Positions 35,314 to 44,502 of a DNA stretch of 64,000 bases are shown one piece after another. The position numbers and the translations under genes were made by a program. The stretch spans positions 1 to 64,000 of the forward strand of contig NZ_FNJJ01000016.1 of NCBI RefSeq assembly GCF_900104265.1. The letters are read 5' to 3'. This stretch comes from Ectopseudomonas guguanensis. GTDB lineage: Bacteria; Pseudomonadota; Gammaproteobacteria; Pseudomonadales; Pseudomonadaceae. The notes under the pieces were generated by a model that saw nothing but the letters and a program-made list of their open reading frames with translations, was not told the origin of the DNA and searched no databases. Positions within the stretch are counted from its first letter, which is position 1, and each line of letters starts with the position of its first letter.

Positions 35314-36141
35314 TTAGTCGTCGCCGAACGGGCCGGCCGCCACGAAGGCGCCGCCCTGGTAGATGCGCGCCGGATCGTCGGCGGCCGGCATGGGTTGCGC
35401 TTCGACCTTGTCGCGGAACACTTCCGAGCTGTCCTTGGGGGTGAAGCCCAGGTGCGCGGCCTGGCTGTTGTCCCACCACACCTCGCGATTGGCCGACATG
35501 CCATAGACCACGGTGTGGCCGACGTTCTCGGTATAGAGGCTGCGTTCGATCAGTTGGGTAAGGTCGTCGTAGCTCAGCCAGGTGCTCATCATCCGGCGGT
35601 TGGCCGGCTCGGGGAACGAGGAGCCGATGCGGATGCTGACGGTCTCGATGCCGTAGCGATCGAAGTAGAAGCTGGCCATGTCCTCGCCGTATGACTTGGA
35701 CAGGCCGTAGTAGCCGTCCGGGCGCCGTGGGCTGTTGGCGTCGAGCCGTTGGTCCTGTTTGTAGAAACCGATGACATGGTTGGAGCTGGCGAACACCACG
35801 CGTTTCACGCCATGGCGGCGGGCGGCTTCGTAGATGTGGAAGACGCCACAGATATTGGCGCCGAGGATTTCCTCGAACGGGCGCTCGACCGAGACGCCGC
35901 CGAAGTGCAGGATGGCGTCGACGCCTTCGACCAGTTGATGCACGCCCGCCTTGTCGGCCAGGTCGCAGCGCACCACTTCTTCATGCGGGCCTTCGGCAGG
36001 GGCCATCTCGCCGATGTCGGACAGGCGCAGGATGTTGGCGTAGGGGCGCAGGCGCTGGCGCAGTACCTTGCCCAGCCCACCGGCAGCGCCGGTCAGCAGC
36101 AGGCGATTGAAGGGACGCAGTTCGCTGGAGGTCGTGGTCAT
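35314..36141 (-). CDS. udh: Uronate dehydrogenase
   Basis: The 275-residue short-chain dehydrogenase oxidises galacturonate or glucuronate to the aldarolactone with NAD. The cofactor loop is LLTGAAGGLGKVL (residues 15-27), the catalytic serine lies in FASSNHVIGFY and the YxxxK pair is Tyr145/Lys149 in DGYYGLSKSYGED; WWDNSQAAHLGF is a further Udh hallmark. It is the first gene of the minus-strand uronate operon. Strong palindromic operator candidates precede it at 36177-36199. Confidence 0.94.
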   Translation of the reverse strand: MTTTSSELRPFNRLLLTGAAGGLGKVLRQRLRPYANILRLSDIGEMAPAEGPHEEVVRCDLADKAGVHQLVEGVDAILHFGGVSVERPFEEILGANICGVFHIYEAARRHGVKRVVFASSNHVIGFYKQDQRLDANSPRRPDGYYGLSKSYGEDMASFYFDRYGIETVSIRIGSSFPEPANRRMMSTWLSYDDLTQLIERSLYTENVGHTVVYGMSANREVWWDNSQAAHLGFTPKDSSEVFRDKVEAQPMPAADDPARIYQGGAFVAAGPFGDD

Positions 36142-36176
36142 GGCGGGGCCTGGACTCTTGTTGCTTGTTGTTATTG

Positions 36177-36199
36177 GTTGTCATACGTTGTCGTATGAC
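36177..36199. promoter_or_regulatory. Candidate GntR/FadR-type operator 2 (udh promoter)
   Basis: Two overlapping copies of the motif, GTTGT-CAT-ACG at 36177 and GTTGT-CGT-ATGAC at 36187-36199, sit 36-58 bases upstream of the udh start. The core TCATACG-TTGT-CGTATGA (36181-36198) is a perfect inverted repeat. Confidence 0.6.
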
Positions 36200-36440
36200 T
36201 TGGCTCGATTATCAGCACCCGCCTGAGCAATGTCAACGTGAGCAGGGGGAAAACCAGCCATGTGCTGCGCCTGTCGCTCGACTTCGCGCGTGCGCCGTCG
36301 ATTGCTGGAAGGTCAGCGAGATTCTGGAGTGAGCTGCTCTAACGCGATGCTTTGTGGCGTTTCGCATGGGCCGTGCGCTGCCCGTGGTCACGCCGTCGGG
36401 CAGAGGGCGGGGCGATATCGCTTCGGCCTATATGACTAAA

Positions 36441-36453
36441 GTTGTATGACAAC
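36441..36453. promoter_or_regulatory. Candidate GntR/FadR-type operator 3 (lacI-like promoter)
   Basis: GTTGTATGACAAC is a perfect inverted repeat with 5-base arms and 3-base spacer, the best copy of the island-wide motif. It lies 60 bases before the lacI-like start. Confidence 0.6.
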
Positions 36454-36512
36454 GTATCTCGATTCAAATCAAGCGCCTTCCATGCAGGGCGCTCGCATGC
36501 GGGAGGCAGGAC

Positions 36513-37539
36513 ATGGGCAGGAAAGCGATGGGCATTCGCAGCAGCACGGCACCAACGCTGATCGATGTCGCCAGGGTGGCTGGGGTGTCGCCGATTACCG
36601 TATCGCGCGCCCTCGGTCGCCCCGAGGTGGTCACCGATGCGACCCGCAAACGTGTGCTGGAGGCCGTGCGGGCGACTGGCTATGTACCCAACCTCGCCGC
36701 CGGCTCTCTGGCATCCAGCCGCAGTCGGTTGGTGGCGATCTTCCTGCCGACCATCGCCAACTCGATCTTCGCCGACACCGTGCAGGCGCTGACCGACCGC
36801 CTGGCTGCCGCCGGCTATCAGACCCTGCTGGGCCTGACCGGCTACCGTCCCGAGCAGGAGGAGGCGCTGCTCGAAGCGGTGCTGGGGCGGCGCCCGGACG
36901 GCATCGTGCTGACCGGTACCGAGCACACCCAGGCCAGTCGCGAGCGCCTGGCGCGGGTCGGCATTCCGCTGGTCGAGGCCTGGGACCTGTGCGAACGGCC
37001 GCTGGACATGCTGGTCGGCTTCTCGCACGAGGCCGTCGGCCAGGCGGTGGCGCTCTATCTGCTCGGCAAGGGCTACCGTCGGGTGTCGGCGGTCGGCATC
37101 GATGATCCACGTGGCTTGCGCCGTTATCGCAGCCTGGTCGCGGCGCTGCAGGGGCAGGTTTGTTGCGCCGGTGACAGCGCAGATTCTGCCGGCACCGGCG
37201 ACGCTCGCGGTCGGCCGCGAGGGGCTGACGCGCCTGCTGCAGGAGGGCGCTGCCGGGGAGGTGGTGGTGTGCAGTTCCGATACGGTGGCGCAAGGGGTGA
37301 TGGCCGAAGCGCTGAGCCGTGGCCTGCGCATCCCCGAGGATCTGGCGGTGATGGGCTTTGGCGATCTTTCCAGCGCGGCGCATACCCATCCGCCACTGTC
37401 TACCGTGCGGGTGGACGGGCCGCGTATCGGCTGCGCCATTGCCGAAGCGCTGCTGGCGCGTATTGCCGAACCGGCGGCTGCGCGTCAGCCGCTGCGAATG
37501 GACGTGGGCTGCGAGCTGATCGAGCGTGGCAGCGCCTGA
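36513..37539 (+). pseudogene. LacI family regulator with frameshift
   Basis: The first part (36513 to about 37157) encodes a LacI-type helix-turn-helix (LIDVARVAGVSPITVSRALGRPEVV) and the N-terminal half of the sugar-binding domain. The rest (about 37159-37539, ending AAARQPLRMDVGCELIERGSA) is in the next frame. The total of 1027 bases is one more than a multiple of three, so a single extra base, probably in the GGGGCAGG run at 37151-37158, explains it. Without it the protein would be 341 residues, like gluconate- or uronate-responsive GntR/LacI regulators. Either a recent inactivation or a sequencing error. Confidence 0.85.
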
Positions 37540-37546
37540 GCCCGGC

Positions 37547-38650
37547 TCAGGCCAGGCGCAGGTGGTTGTCCCACAGGCCGGCCGGTAGCTGCAGGGCGTT
37601 GGTGACGATGCGCGCGCCGCGGCAATCGTACAGGCGGCAACGGCCCTGGCCAGACGTGACGACGAAGCCATCGGCCACCGCGCCGACGCCTGCGCAGTCA
37701 GGCAGCGGCACGTCGAGACGCACTTCGGCGCTGTCCAGATCCCAGATGAAGAAGCGGTTGCCGCGCGGTGCGGTCATCGCCAGCAGGCGCAGCTCGTCGT
37801 GGATGGCCACGCTGGCGGTGTACTGGTTCATCGCCGCGCGCTGCGTCTCGCCGAGGGCGAAGGGCTGGTACGGCTGGCCGGGGCGTTTGATCGCCAGCAG
37901 CGGCACGGCATCGTGCATGTCGCCCATGTACTGCTGGCCGCTGACCACGGTGCCGTCGCGGGCCACGGCCAGGTGGCGGATGCTGTTGCGCTGGTCGGCC
38001 AGATACTCCTGGCTGACCAGGCTGCCGTCGCGGCGCATCAGCACCAGGCTGGCCTGCATGGCATCGAGATTCATGTCGACGCGGCTTTCCGCTTCGGTGC
38101 GGATGCCGCCGTTGGCCACCACCAGGGTTTCGCCATCGGGCATCCACAGCAGCTGGTGCGGGCCGACGCCGTGCGTGCCGTGTTCGCCGTCGCGTTGCAG
38201 TCGTTCACCTTCCAGGCGATAGACGCCGAGCACGCCGCGACCCGGTTCGGTGGTGTCGTTCTCGGTGGCGTACAGCCACTCGCCGCCCTTGTGGAACACT
38301 GCATGGCCGTTGAAGTGGCGCCCGGCTGGCGAGGCGAGCGTTTGCAGCAGGCGACCGTCGCGGGTGTCGATCAGGTAGCTTTCGGTGCTCGGGCGACGGC
38401 CGACGAACAGCGCCAGCGGCAAGGCCGGGTGCGGCACCACATCGTGGCAGCGTTCGCTCACCAGAGTGGCGAAGGCGCGCTGGCCGTCCAGGCGATAACC
38501 GACCGCGTAGTGCTTGCCATCGGCATCGTCACGGGCCGACAGCAGCAGCGGTTGTCCCGAGGGGCCGAACAGCGTCCAGCCGCCGAAGGCGCCCGCTGCC
38601 GCCAGGCTGGCCGCGGCGGCGCCGAGACCGAGAAAGGTTCTGCGGTGCAT
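37547..38650 (-). CDS. DUF1513 domain protein, twin-arginine-like signal
   Basis: A 367-residue protein with an N-terminal signal containing two arginines (MHRRTFLGLGAAAASLAAAG), suggesting Tat export, and a beta-propeller-like DUF1513 body (LLWMPDGETLVVANGGIRT, HLAVARDGTVVSGQQYMGD). The family is encoded beside imelysin and di-haem DUF1111 genes and is presumed to act in the same periplasmic, iron-linked process; biochemical activity is unknown. It is the last gene of the minus-strand unit and converges on the lacI-like gene. Confidence 0.85.
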   Translation of the reverse strand: MHRRTFLGLGAAAASLAAAGAFGGWTLFGPSGQPLLLSARDDADGKHYAVGYRLDGQRAFATLVSERCHDVVPHPALPLALFVGRRPSTESYLIDTRDGRLLQTLASPAGRHFNGHAVFHKGGEWLYATENDTTEPGRGVLGVYRLEGERLQRDGEHGTHGVGPHQLLWMPDGETLVVANGGIRTEAESRVDMNLDAMQASLVLMRRDGSLVSQEYLADQRNSIRHLAVARDGTVVSGQQYMGDMHDAVPLLAIKRPGQPYQPFALGETQRAAMNQYTASVAIHDELRLLAMTAPRGNRFFIWDLDSAEVRLDVPLPDCAGVGAVADGFVVTSGQGRCRLYDCRGARIVTNALQLPAGLWDNHLRLA

Positions 38651-38653
38651 GCG

Positions 38654-39718
38654 TCAGTCCCCGTCGTGGGCGTTGAAGCCGATCTGTACGCCGAGCGCCT
38701 TGGCCAGGTCGCTTTCCTGCAGGCGATGCAGGCGGTTGAGGCTGTCGTACAGCTCGTTCAGCTGCTTGCGGCCGTCTTCGCTGGCCAGCAGTTCGGTCAG
38801 CGGCAGATCGAAAGCGGCCAGGCGCTGACGGGTGTCGAGGTAGGCGGCGTCGATGCGCTGCACCAGCTCGGCCTGGTCGCTGCCCAGCAGCGATTGCAGG
38901 CCATCCTTGTTGTTGCCGTGCCAGAGCCGTTCGGCACTGGCCAATGCCGAGCCGAGGTTGGCCAGGCTGGCGCTGCTGCGCCAGGATTCGGCCTGGTAGG
39001 GCTGGGCGATGCCCTTGGTCTGGCGGCCGAGCGGCGCGCCGAGCTTCTTCTTCAGACCGTCGATGCCGCTGACCTGAACGCGCAGCAGTTCTGCCACCGC
39101 TTCCCTGGAGTCGGCGTAACGCTCGTTGGGGAACTGCTTGAGCTGCGCGGCCATGCCGCTCTTGTCAGCCTGCCATTGCGCCACGATATCGGCGGCCAGG
39201 GCCTGCTGATGCTGACCGATGGCCTGCAGCAAGGGGCAGTAGCGGGCTTTCTGCTCTTCCTGGGTCAGGTCGATATCGGCGTCGAACAGCACGTACTCGG
39301 AGGCAGTCAGGCCCTGCACCACGACACTGGCGCTGGCCAGGTCGGCCTGGGTCAGTTGCGGCCTGCTCTTGAGCAGCGCCTCGACCTGGCGCTGCACCAG
39401 GTTCTTCTTGTCCGGCCAGAACTGTACCTGCCAGGCGCGGTTACCCTCGGCCAGCGGGCCGAGCATCAGCGGTTGCAGCGCCGACCAGGCGCTCATGGCA
39501 CCGAGAAAGGCCTGGCGCGCGGCGGGCAGATCGGCGCTGCCGGCGCAGAAGGCCGCGGCACGCTCGGCCAGTTGGCGATCGGCTTCCTGCCAGCTGGTAT
39601 AGGCCGGCAGCAACACGCCGTCGGTGAGGGCGCCGGTGACCTTGGCGGTCTGATCCTGCTGGCCGCAGCCGACCAGGGCCAGGCCGAGCAGGGAGGCGAT
39701 CAGGCTCTTGTGCAACAT
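38654..39718 (-). CDS. Imelysin-family lipoprotein (second type)
   Basis: The 354-residue protein has a lipoprotein signal (MLHKSLIASLLGLALVGC) and an imelysin domain with ASEYVLFD and WSALQPLMLGPL-type segments. It is shorter than and only distantly similar to the imelysin at 6167-7501. An AAGGAG ribosome site precedes the start. The gene is 3 bases from DUF1513 and 10 from DUF1111, so the three are one operon. Role presumed to be in iron handling at the envelope. Confidence 0.85.
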   Translation of the reverse strand: MLHKSLIASLLGLALVGCGQQDQTAKVTGALTDGVLLPAYTSWQEADRQLAERAAAFCAGSADLPAARQAFLGAMSAWSALQPLMLGPLAEGNRAWQVQFWPDKKNLVQRQVEALLKSRPQLTQADLASASVVVQGLTASEYVLFDADIDLTQEEQKARYCPLLQAIGQHQQALAADIVAQWQADKSGMAAQLKQFPNERYADSREAVAELLRVQVSGIDGLKKKLGAPLGRQTKGIAQPYQAESWRSSASLANLGSALASAERLWHGNNKDGLQSLLGSDQAELVQRIDAAYLDTRQRLAAFDLPLTELLASEDGRKQLNELYDSLNRLHRLQESDLAKALGVQIGFNAHDGD

Positions 39719-39728
39719 CTCGGGCTCC

Positions 39729-41141
39729 TTAAAGGGAATTGAGGAAGGCGAGCAGCGCGGCTCGCTCATCGGCATCGAATTTCAGCACCTGCTGCCTGGC
39801 CGCTTCGGCCTCGCCGCCGTGCCAGAGTATGGCTTCCAGCAGGTTGCGGGCGCGACCGTCGTGGAGGAACTGGGTGTGGCCGTTGACCGCCTGGGTCAGG
39901 CCGATACCCCACAGCGGTGGCGTACGCCACTCACGGCCGCTGGCGAGGAACTCCTCACGGCCATCGGCCAGGCCCTCGCCCATGTCGTGCAGGAGCAGGT
40001 CGGTGTAGGGGCGAATCAACTGATTGGCCAGTTCCGGCTCGGCGGCATCGGCCGAGGTGTTGAAACTGGGCGTATGGCACTTCTGGCAGCCGGCCTGGTG
40101 GAACAGGCTCTTGCCCTTGAGCACTTGCGGATCGTCGACGTCGCGCCGCGCCGGCACGCCGAGGTTGCGGCTGTAGAACAGCACGCTGGCGAGGATGTTG
40201 TCGCTGACCTCCGGCACGCCGCCGTTGACCGCCGCCAGACAGTCGGGCTGGGCCTGGGTGCAGCTGTCATGTGCAATCAGCGTGGTGGTCAGGCCCATGT
40301 CACTGGCGAAGGCGTCGGCATTCTGCTGATTGAGGTTGGGTTGGCCGGCCTTCCAGCCGAAGCGGCCAAGCACAGTGCGTTGCTGCTGGCGATCCCAGAC
40401 GAGGTTGGGGCGACCGGAAATGCCGTCACCATCGGCGTCATCCGGGTCGGCATTGGCCAGGATATCGGCCTCGGAGATGGCTTCGAGCAGGCCGAGGCCG
40501 ATCATCGGCGGGGCGATACGGGTGGAGAACAGGGTGTCCGGGTGCAGGTCGCCATAACCGAGCTGGGTGATCTCCAGTTGCGGTTTGCGCAGCTCCACCC
40601 GCGTGCCGTCGGCAAAATGCACCGGCACGCTGCTGTAGGTCACCCGCACCTTGCCCTCGGCGGCCACGCCGGGATTGGCCATGTCCTGCAGCTGAGTGCC
40701 GTAGGTGGGCTCGGCGACCACGCCCTGGCGTTGCAGCAGCTCGGCATGCTCGGCTGCGGCCGGGATGGACAGGCGCACCAGCATGGAGGCTGCGCTGAGG
40801 TCACCCGGCTCGGGCGGATGACCGCGGCCGTCCTTGAGGTGGCAGTTCTGACAGGCGTTGGTATTGAACAGCGGGCCCAGGCCGTCGCGCGCGGTGGTGG
40901 AGGCGGGCGCAGGCACCCAGGGGTTGCGGAAGAAGCTGTTGCCCACCGCAAAATCCAGACGCCGGCTCGGCGCCAGATTGGCCGACGGCTGGGAGAAGGC
41001 GTTGTGATCGAACTTGCGTACCGTGGTGGCGCCGGCAGAAAGGGCTTCGCCGGGTTCTGCCGCGGTGAAGTTCGGTTGCTGCTCGCAGGCGATCAGGGTC
41101 AGGGCCAGAAGGGGCAGCAGGCAGCGCTGGAGCGGCGACAT
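39729..41141 (-). CDS. Di-haem cytochrome c-type lipoprotein, DUF1111 (thiol oxidoreductase-like)
   Basis: The 470-residue protein has a lipoprotein signal (LLPLLALTLIAC) and two CxxCH haem-c sites, NACQNCH near residue 95 and AGCQKCH near residue 355. DUF1111 proteins are related to the di-haem peroxidase MauG group and are often called thiol oxidoreductases, without proof of that activity. It heads the DUF1111-imelysin-DUF1513 operon. A weak Fur-like box lies upstream at 41208-41226. Confidence 0.88.
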   Translation of the reverse strand: MSPLQRCLLPLLALTLIACEQQPNFTAAEPGEALSAGATTVRKFDHNAFSQPSANLAPSRRLDFAVGNSFFRNPWVPAPASTTARDGLGPLFNTNACQNCHLKDGRGHPPEPGDLSAASMLVRLSIPAAAEHAELLQRQGVVAEPTYGTQLQDMANPGVAAEGKVRVTYSSVPVHFADGTRVELRKPQLEITQLGYGDLHPDTLFSTRIAPPMIGLGLLEAISEADILANADPDDADGDGISGRPNLVWDRQQQRTVLGRFGWKAGQPNLNQQNADAFASDMGLTTTLIAHDSCTQAQPDCLAAVNGGVPEVSDNILASVLFYSRNLGVPARRDVDDPQVLKGKSLFHQAGCQKCHTPSFNTSADAAEPELANQLIRPYTDLLLHDMGEGLADGREEFLASGREWRTPPLWGIGLTQAVNGHTQFLHDGRARNLLEAILWHGGEAEAARQQVLKFDADERAALLAFLNSL

Positions 41142-41207
41142 CGAGGGGGACTATCCGGGCGGGCAGTAAACGAAGCGCCAAGATTAGCAGGCTAACGTAA
41201 TTTAAAT

Positions 41208-41226
41208 AAGATCAATTAGCGTTATC
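41208..41226 (-). promoter_or_regulatory. Weak Fur-box-like sequence upstream of the DUF1111 operon
   Basis: On the minus strand GATAACGCTAATTGATCTT matches the Fur consensus at about 12 of 19 positions, mainly in its first two hexamers. It is 67 bases upstream of the DUF1111 start, in an AT-rich patch. Confidence 0.35.
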
Positions 41227-41280
41227 CGGGCGTGGCCAGAGGTCGCGGGGCGGCCCGATGCGAGCATCGGGCCGCGTGGT

Positions 41281-43242
41281 TCAGGCGACCCGGAAGCGGT
41301 TGACCTGCTGCTGCAGGTCGCTGCCCAGGCGCGCCAGGTCGACGCTGGCCACCGAGGTCTGCTCGGTGGCGGCTGCCGACTGTTCGGCGATGTCGCGGAT
41401 GTTGGAAATGCTGCGGTTGATCTCCTCGGCCACCGAGCTCTGCTGCTCGGACGCAGTGGCGATCTGCTGGTTCATCTGCTGGATACGCGACACGGCCTCG
41501 TCGATCAGTGTCAGCGCGGTGCCGGCCTGGCGCGCCGCCTCCACGGTATCGCCCGTCATGCTGCGGCTTCTGGTCATCACCCCTACGGCATTTTCGGCGC
41601 CACTTTGCAGGGTTTCGATCAGTTGCTCGATCTGCTGGGTGGACTCCTGGGTGCGGCGCGCCAGCGCCCGCACTTCATCGGCCACCACGGCGAAGCCGCG
41701 GCCGGCGTCACCGGCGCGCGCCGCCTCGATGGCGGCGTTGAGCGCCAGCAGGTTGGTCTGCTCGGCGATGCTCTTGATGACGTCCAGCACGGTGCCGATG
41801 TTGGCGCTGTCACCCTTGAGCCTGCCGATGGCTTCGGCAGAGGCTTCCACCGTTTGCGCCAGCTGCTCGATGCTGGCGATGGCCTGCTGCACCACGCTGC
41901 CGCCCTGACGGGTCTGGTCCTCTGCATCGCCGGCCGAGGTCGCGGCGCTTTCGGCATTGCGCGCAACGTCCAGCACGGTGGCCGCCATCTGGTTCATGGC
42001 GGTGGCGACCTGCGCGGTCTCCATGCGCTGTTCGGTGACGCCGGCGCTGGTCTGCTCGGTGACCGCCGACAACTCCTCGGCCGCGGTGGCGAGCTGGCTG
42101 ATGCCGGCACCGAGGCGCCCGATCAGGTCGCGCAGGCTCTCGGTCATGGCCTGCATGGCCTGCATCAGTTGGCCCAGTTCGTCGCCTCGTTCGCTGCGGA
42201 TGTCCAGGGTCAGGTCGCCTTTGGCGACCTGGCGGGCGACGCCGACCACGCGTTGCAGCGGGCCGACGATCACCTGGGTGATGAGCATGGCGCAGAGCAG
42301 GCCGAGGGCGAAGGCGACTGCAGCGGCGACGAAGAGCATGTGCCTGGCGTCGTTGGAGTCGCTCTCCAGCAGCGTGCGTTGCAGGCCCAGCGACTTGCTG
42401 GAGGCGGCTGCCACTTCGCGGGCGCGCTCGGTCATCGCCTGCTCCGACTGGTCGCGGGCCTGCAGGCTGGCGCGCATGCTCTGGAACTGCTCGCGGTACT
42501 GGTCGAGCGCGCGCATGGCTTCGCCGAGCGTCTGGCGCGACTGGGCGTCCAGGGCCAGGCGCTGAAGCTTCTCGCCATTGCGCTCCAGCGACTGGAAATG
42601 TTCATCCAGCTTGCTGACGTAGCTGTCGTCGCCGCGCAGCAGGAAATCCTTCTCCCGGCGCCTGGCTTCGAGCAGCTCGGTGGACAGGGTGTTGGCCAGG
42701 TTGGCATGGTCCAGCAGCTCGATGCTGGCCGTGTCATTGGTCTGGCGAATCTGCTCGATGGCGGTCTGGCGCAGGCTTTCGGCCAGTGACTCGAAGCGTT
42801 CCAGCGCCGCCCGGGCGGACGCCTCCATGGCCTTCTGGGCCTGCTGGTTGTCATCGGTGGTTTGCTGCAGGAGCAGCAGCTTCTCGCGGTAGCGCCCGAC
42901 GTCCTCTCTGATCTGGCGCATCAGCGCCTTGTTCTCCGGCAACTGCAGACGTGCTTCGCTGACCTGCGCCTGGGCACCGACCTCGTCGGCGAGGGCGACG
43001 GCCTGGTTCAGGTACTGGTTGTCTCCGCGCAGGATGTAGTTCTTCTCCTGCTGGCGTGCCTGGCTCAGTTTGCCGTCGATCGCGTTGACGCCCAGCAGGT
43101 TGTCGAAGCGGGTCAGGCTGGTTTCCAGCGCCCAGTGTCCGATCCAGACGGTACACAGGGTAATCAGCAGTATCAGACCGAAACCGGCCATCAGTTTCTT
43201 GCGAACACTCAGATCAAGCAGGACTCTGGCAAGCGTATTCAT
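41281..43242 (-). CDS. Methyl-accepting chemotaxis protein with helical bimodular (HBM) sensor domain
   Basis: The 653-residue receptor has membrane helices at about 18-38 and 300-322, and between them a 260-residue all-helical periplasmic domain with two similar halves, each marked by a LRGD motif (KNYILRGDNQYL and KDFLLRGDDSYV), as in HBM-type receptors such as McpS. A HAMP domain and a signalling domain with the conserved tip LLALNAAIEAARAGDAG follow. HBM receptors sense organic acids or related compounds; the ligand here is unknown. Start chosen by AAGGAG six bases upstream. Confidence 0.9.
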   Translation of the reverse strand: MNTLARVLLDLSVRKKLMAGFGLILLITLCTVWIGHWALETSLTRFDNLLGVNAIDGKLSQARQQEKNYILRGDNQYLNQAVALADEVGAQAQVSEARLQLPENKALMRQIREDVGRYREKLLLLQQTTDDNQQAQKAMEASARAALERFESLAESLRQTAIEQIRQTNDTASIELLDHANLANTLSTELLEARRREKDFLLRGDDSYVSKLDEHFQSLERNGEKLQRLALDAQSRQTLGEAMRALDQYREQFQSMRASLQARDQSEQAMTERAREVAAASSKSLGLQRTLLESDSNDARHMLFVAAAVAFALGLLCAMLITQVIVGPLQRVVGVARQVAKGDLTLDIRSERGDELGQLMQAMQAMTESLRDLIGRLGAGISQLATAAEELSAVTEQTSAGVTEQRMETAQVATAMNQMAATVLDVARNAESAATSAGDAEDQTRQGGSVVQQAIASIEQLAQTVEASAEAIGRLKGDSANIGTVLDVIKSIAEQTNLLALNAAIEAARAGDAGRGFAVVADEVRALARRTQESTQQIEQLIETLQSGAENAVGVMTRSRSMTGDTVEAARQAGTALTLIDEAVSRIQQMNQQIATASEQQSSVAEEINRSISNIRDIAEQSAAATEQTSVASVDLARLGSDLQQQVNRFRVA

Positions 43243-43633
43243 AACAACTCCTTGTAACGCGTTAGTTCTCTTGGAACCTGTGGTCTGCAGCGTGCGTGAC
43301 TGCCGGGGAAAGTGGTTGGCAGGCATGCACGACCGTTTGTGCAGCGGGTAGCCGTGCAACGAATGGATCGCGATGGATGGGGGGCTGGCCGGTCGTGCGG
43401 CCAGGTTGGGACGGGAGAAAGCTCGTTCAGGTTTGCCCAGCGTCGCCGGCCACGGCGAGTGGCCTTGCGGGAGTACCTGAAAGCGGGCGCTTGAGACTCG
43501 ACATTCGAAGTGAGCGGGCACCTGCAGAATAGCAAGCTGCCACATGATGGCAATGTGATATCTGTAACTTGCTTGAAAAAATGACGCCGACCTATTGACG
43601 ACATGCCGGGCAGGTTTGCCGCATTCGCCGCTG
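43243..43633. other. Intergenic region between chemoreceptor and IclR gene
   Basis: This 391-base stretch lies upstream of the chemoreceptor gene and downstream of the IclR gene, both on the minus strand. It should hold the chemoreceptor promoter. I see no open frame with a start signal, repeat family member or recognisable operator. Confidence 0.4.
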
Positions 43634-44410
43634 CTAGCTGGATTTACCGCCCAGTTCGAGGGAAATCGCATCCGCGCACTGTTGCAGGCTTTCCCGGTAG
43701 CGTTCACGCGCTATGGGGCTGTCCATCACCGCTTCCGGGCCGGAGAGATTGATCGCCGCCACCACGTCGCCACGATGGTCGCGTACCGCGCAGGCGATGG
43801 CGGTGGAATAGTCGGAGCGGTGCATCACCCAGCCGCGCTCGCGGTCGCGTTCGAGCAGTTGCTGCAGCTCGGGCAGGGTCTTCGGTGCGGGCGGCGGGTA
43901 GTCGTCCAGGCGTACGTGCTGATAGAGCTTGTCCAGCTCCATGGGCGTCAGGCCGCTGAGCAGCATGCGGCCCATGGCCGTGCAGTGGCAGGGAATGCGG
44001 GTGCCGATGGGGATGTTCACCGACAGTCGCTGGGCAGCGAAGGCGCGGCCGATGTAGAGGCTGTCGGTCTGTTCGCGGATGGACAGGTGGCACGACAGCG
44101 AGGTGCGGTCGCGCAGGGCATTGAGGTGCGGCATGGCGATGTCCACCAGGTCGCGGCTGGCCAGGTAGGCGAAGCCGTCGCAGAGCACCTGCGGACCCAG
44201 CTCGTAGCTGTTCTTGCCGAGCTTGCGCAGGTAGCCCATGTCGGTGAGCGTGACCAGGATGCGGTAGATGGCCGAGACGCTGACCCCCAGGCGCTCGGCG
44301 ATGGCGTTGCTGCTCAGGCTGCGTTCGCTGGCGTTGAACATCTGCAGGATGCTCAGGCCGCGTTGCAGGGCGGGTACGCGGTAGTCCAGTTCGTCTTCGT
44401 GGATGCCCAT
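43634..44410 (-). CDS. IclR family transcriptional regulator
   Basis: The 258-residue protein has an N-terminal winged helix (ALQRGLSILQMFNASERSLSSNAIAERLGVSVSAIYRILVTL) and a C-terminal IclR effector domain (SLYIGRAFAAQRLSVNIPIGTRIPCHCTAMGRMLLSGL and AAINLSGPEAVMD). It lies immediately downstream of the sox/mgd operon in the same direction and may regulate it, but a pair of inverted dispersed repeats separates the two, so it may have its own promoter. Confidence 0.88.
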   Translation of the reverse strand: MGIHEDELDYRVPALQRGLSILQMFNASERSLSSNAIAERLGVSVSAIYRILVTLTDMGYLRKLGKNSYELGPQVLCDGFAYLASRDLVDIAMPHLNALRDRTSLSCHLSIREQTDSLYIGRAFAAQRLSVNIPIGTRIPCHCTAMGRMLLSGLTPMELDKLYQHVRLDDYPPPAPKTLPELQQLLERDRERGWVMHRSDYSTAIACAVRDHRGDVVAAINLSGPEAVMDSPIARERYRESLQQCADAISLELGGKSS

Positions 44411-44438
44411 GGTTGTCCTCCGAATTCGATGGGAAGGT

Positions 44439-44495
44439 GGTGCGCATGGCGCACCCTACGTGTGGCTCATGGCCGTAGGGTGCGCCGTGCGCACC
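44439..44495. repeat. Inverted pair of the dispersed GTAGGGTGCGCC-type palindrome, copy 3
   Basis: Two copies, 44439-44459 (inverted) and 44475-44495 (direct), face each other across 15 bases and can form a large hairpin between soxG/mgdD and the IclR gene. Confidence 0.7.
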
Positions 44496-44502
44496 TTGGG
44501 GC

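Larger units (their letters stand above)
36142..36512. promoter_or_regulatory. Divergent control region udh / lacI-like gene
   Basis: This 371-base region lies between divergent udh and the lacI-like gene. It has two candidate FadR-type operators, one near each gene. The middle, about 36240-36420, shows no gene or recognisable site. Confidence 0.6.

Noticed and set aside
37158..38222. Continuation of the LacI frame to a 569-residue protein
   Set aside because: After about 37157 the frame translates to low-complexity sequence and runs antisense to the DUF1513 gene; the real C-terminal domain is in the neighbouring frame.
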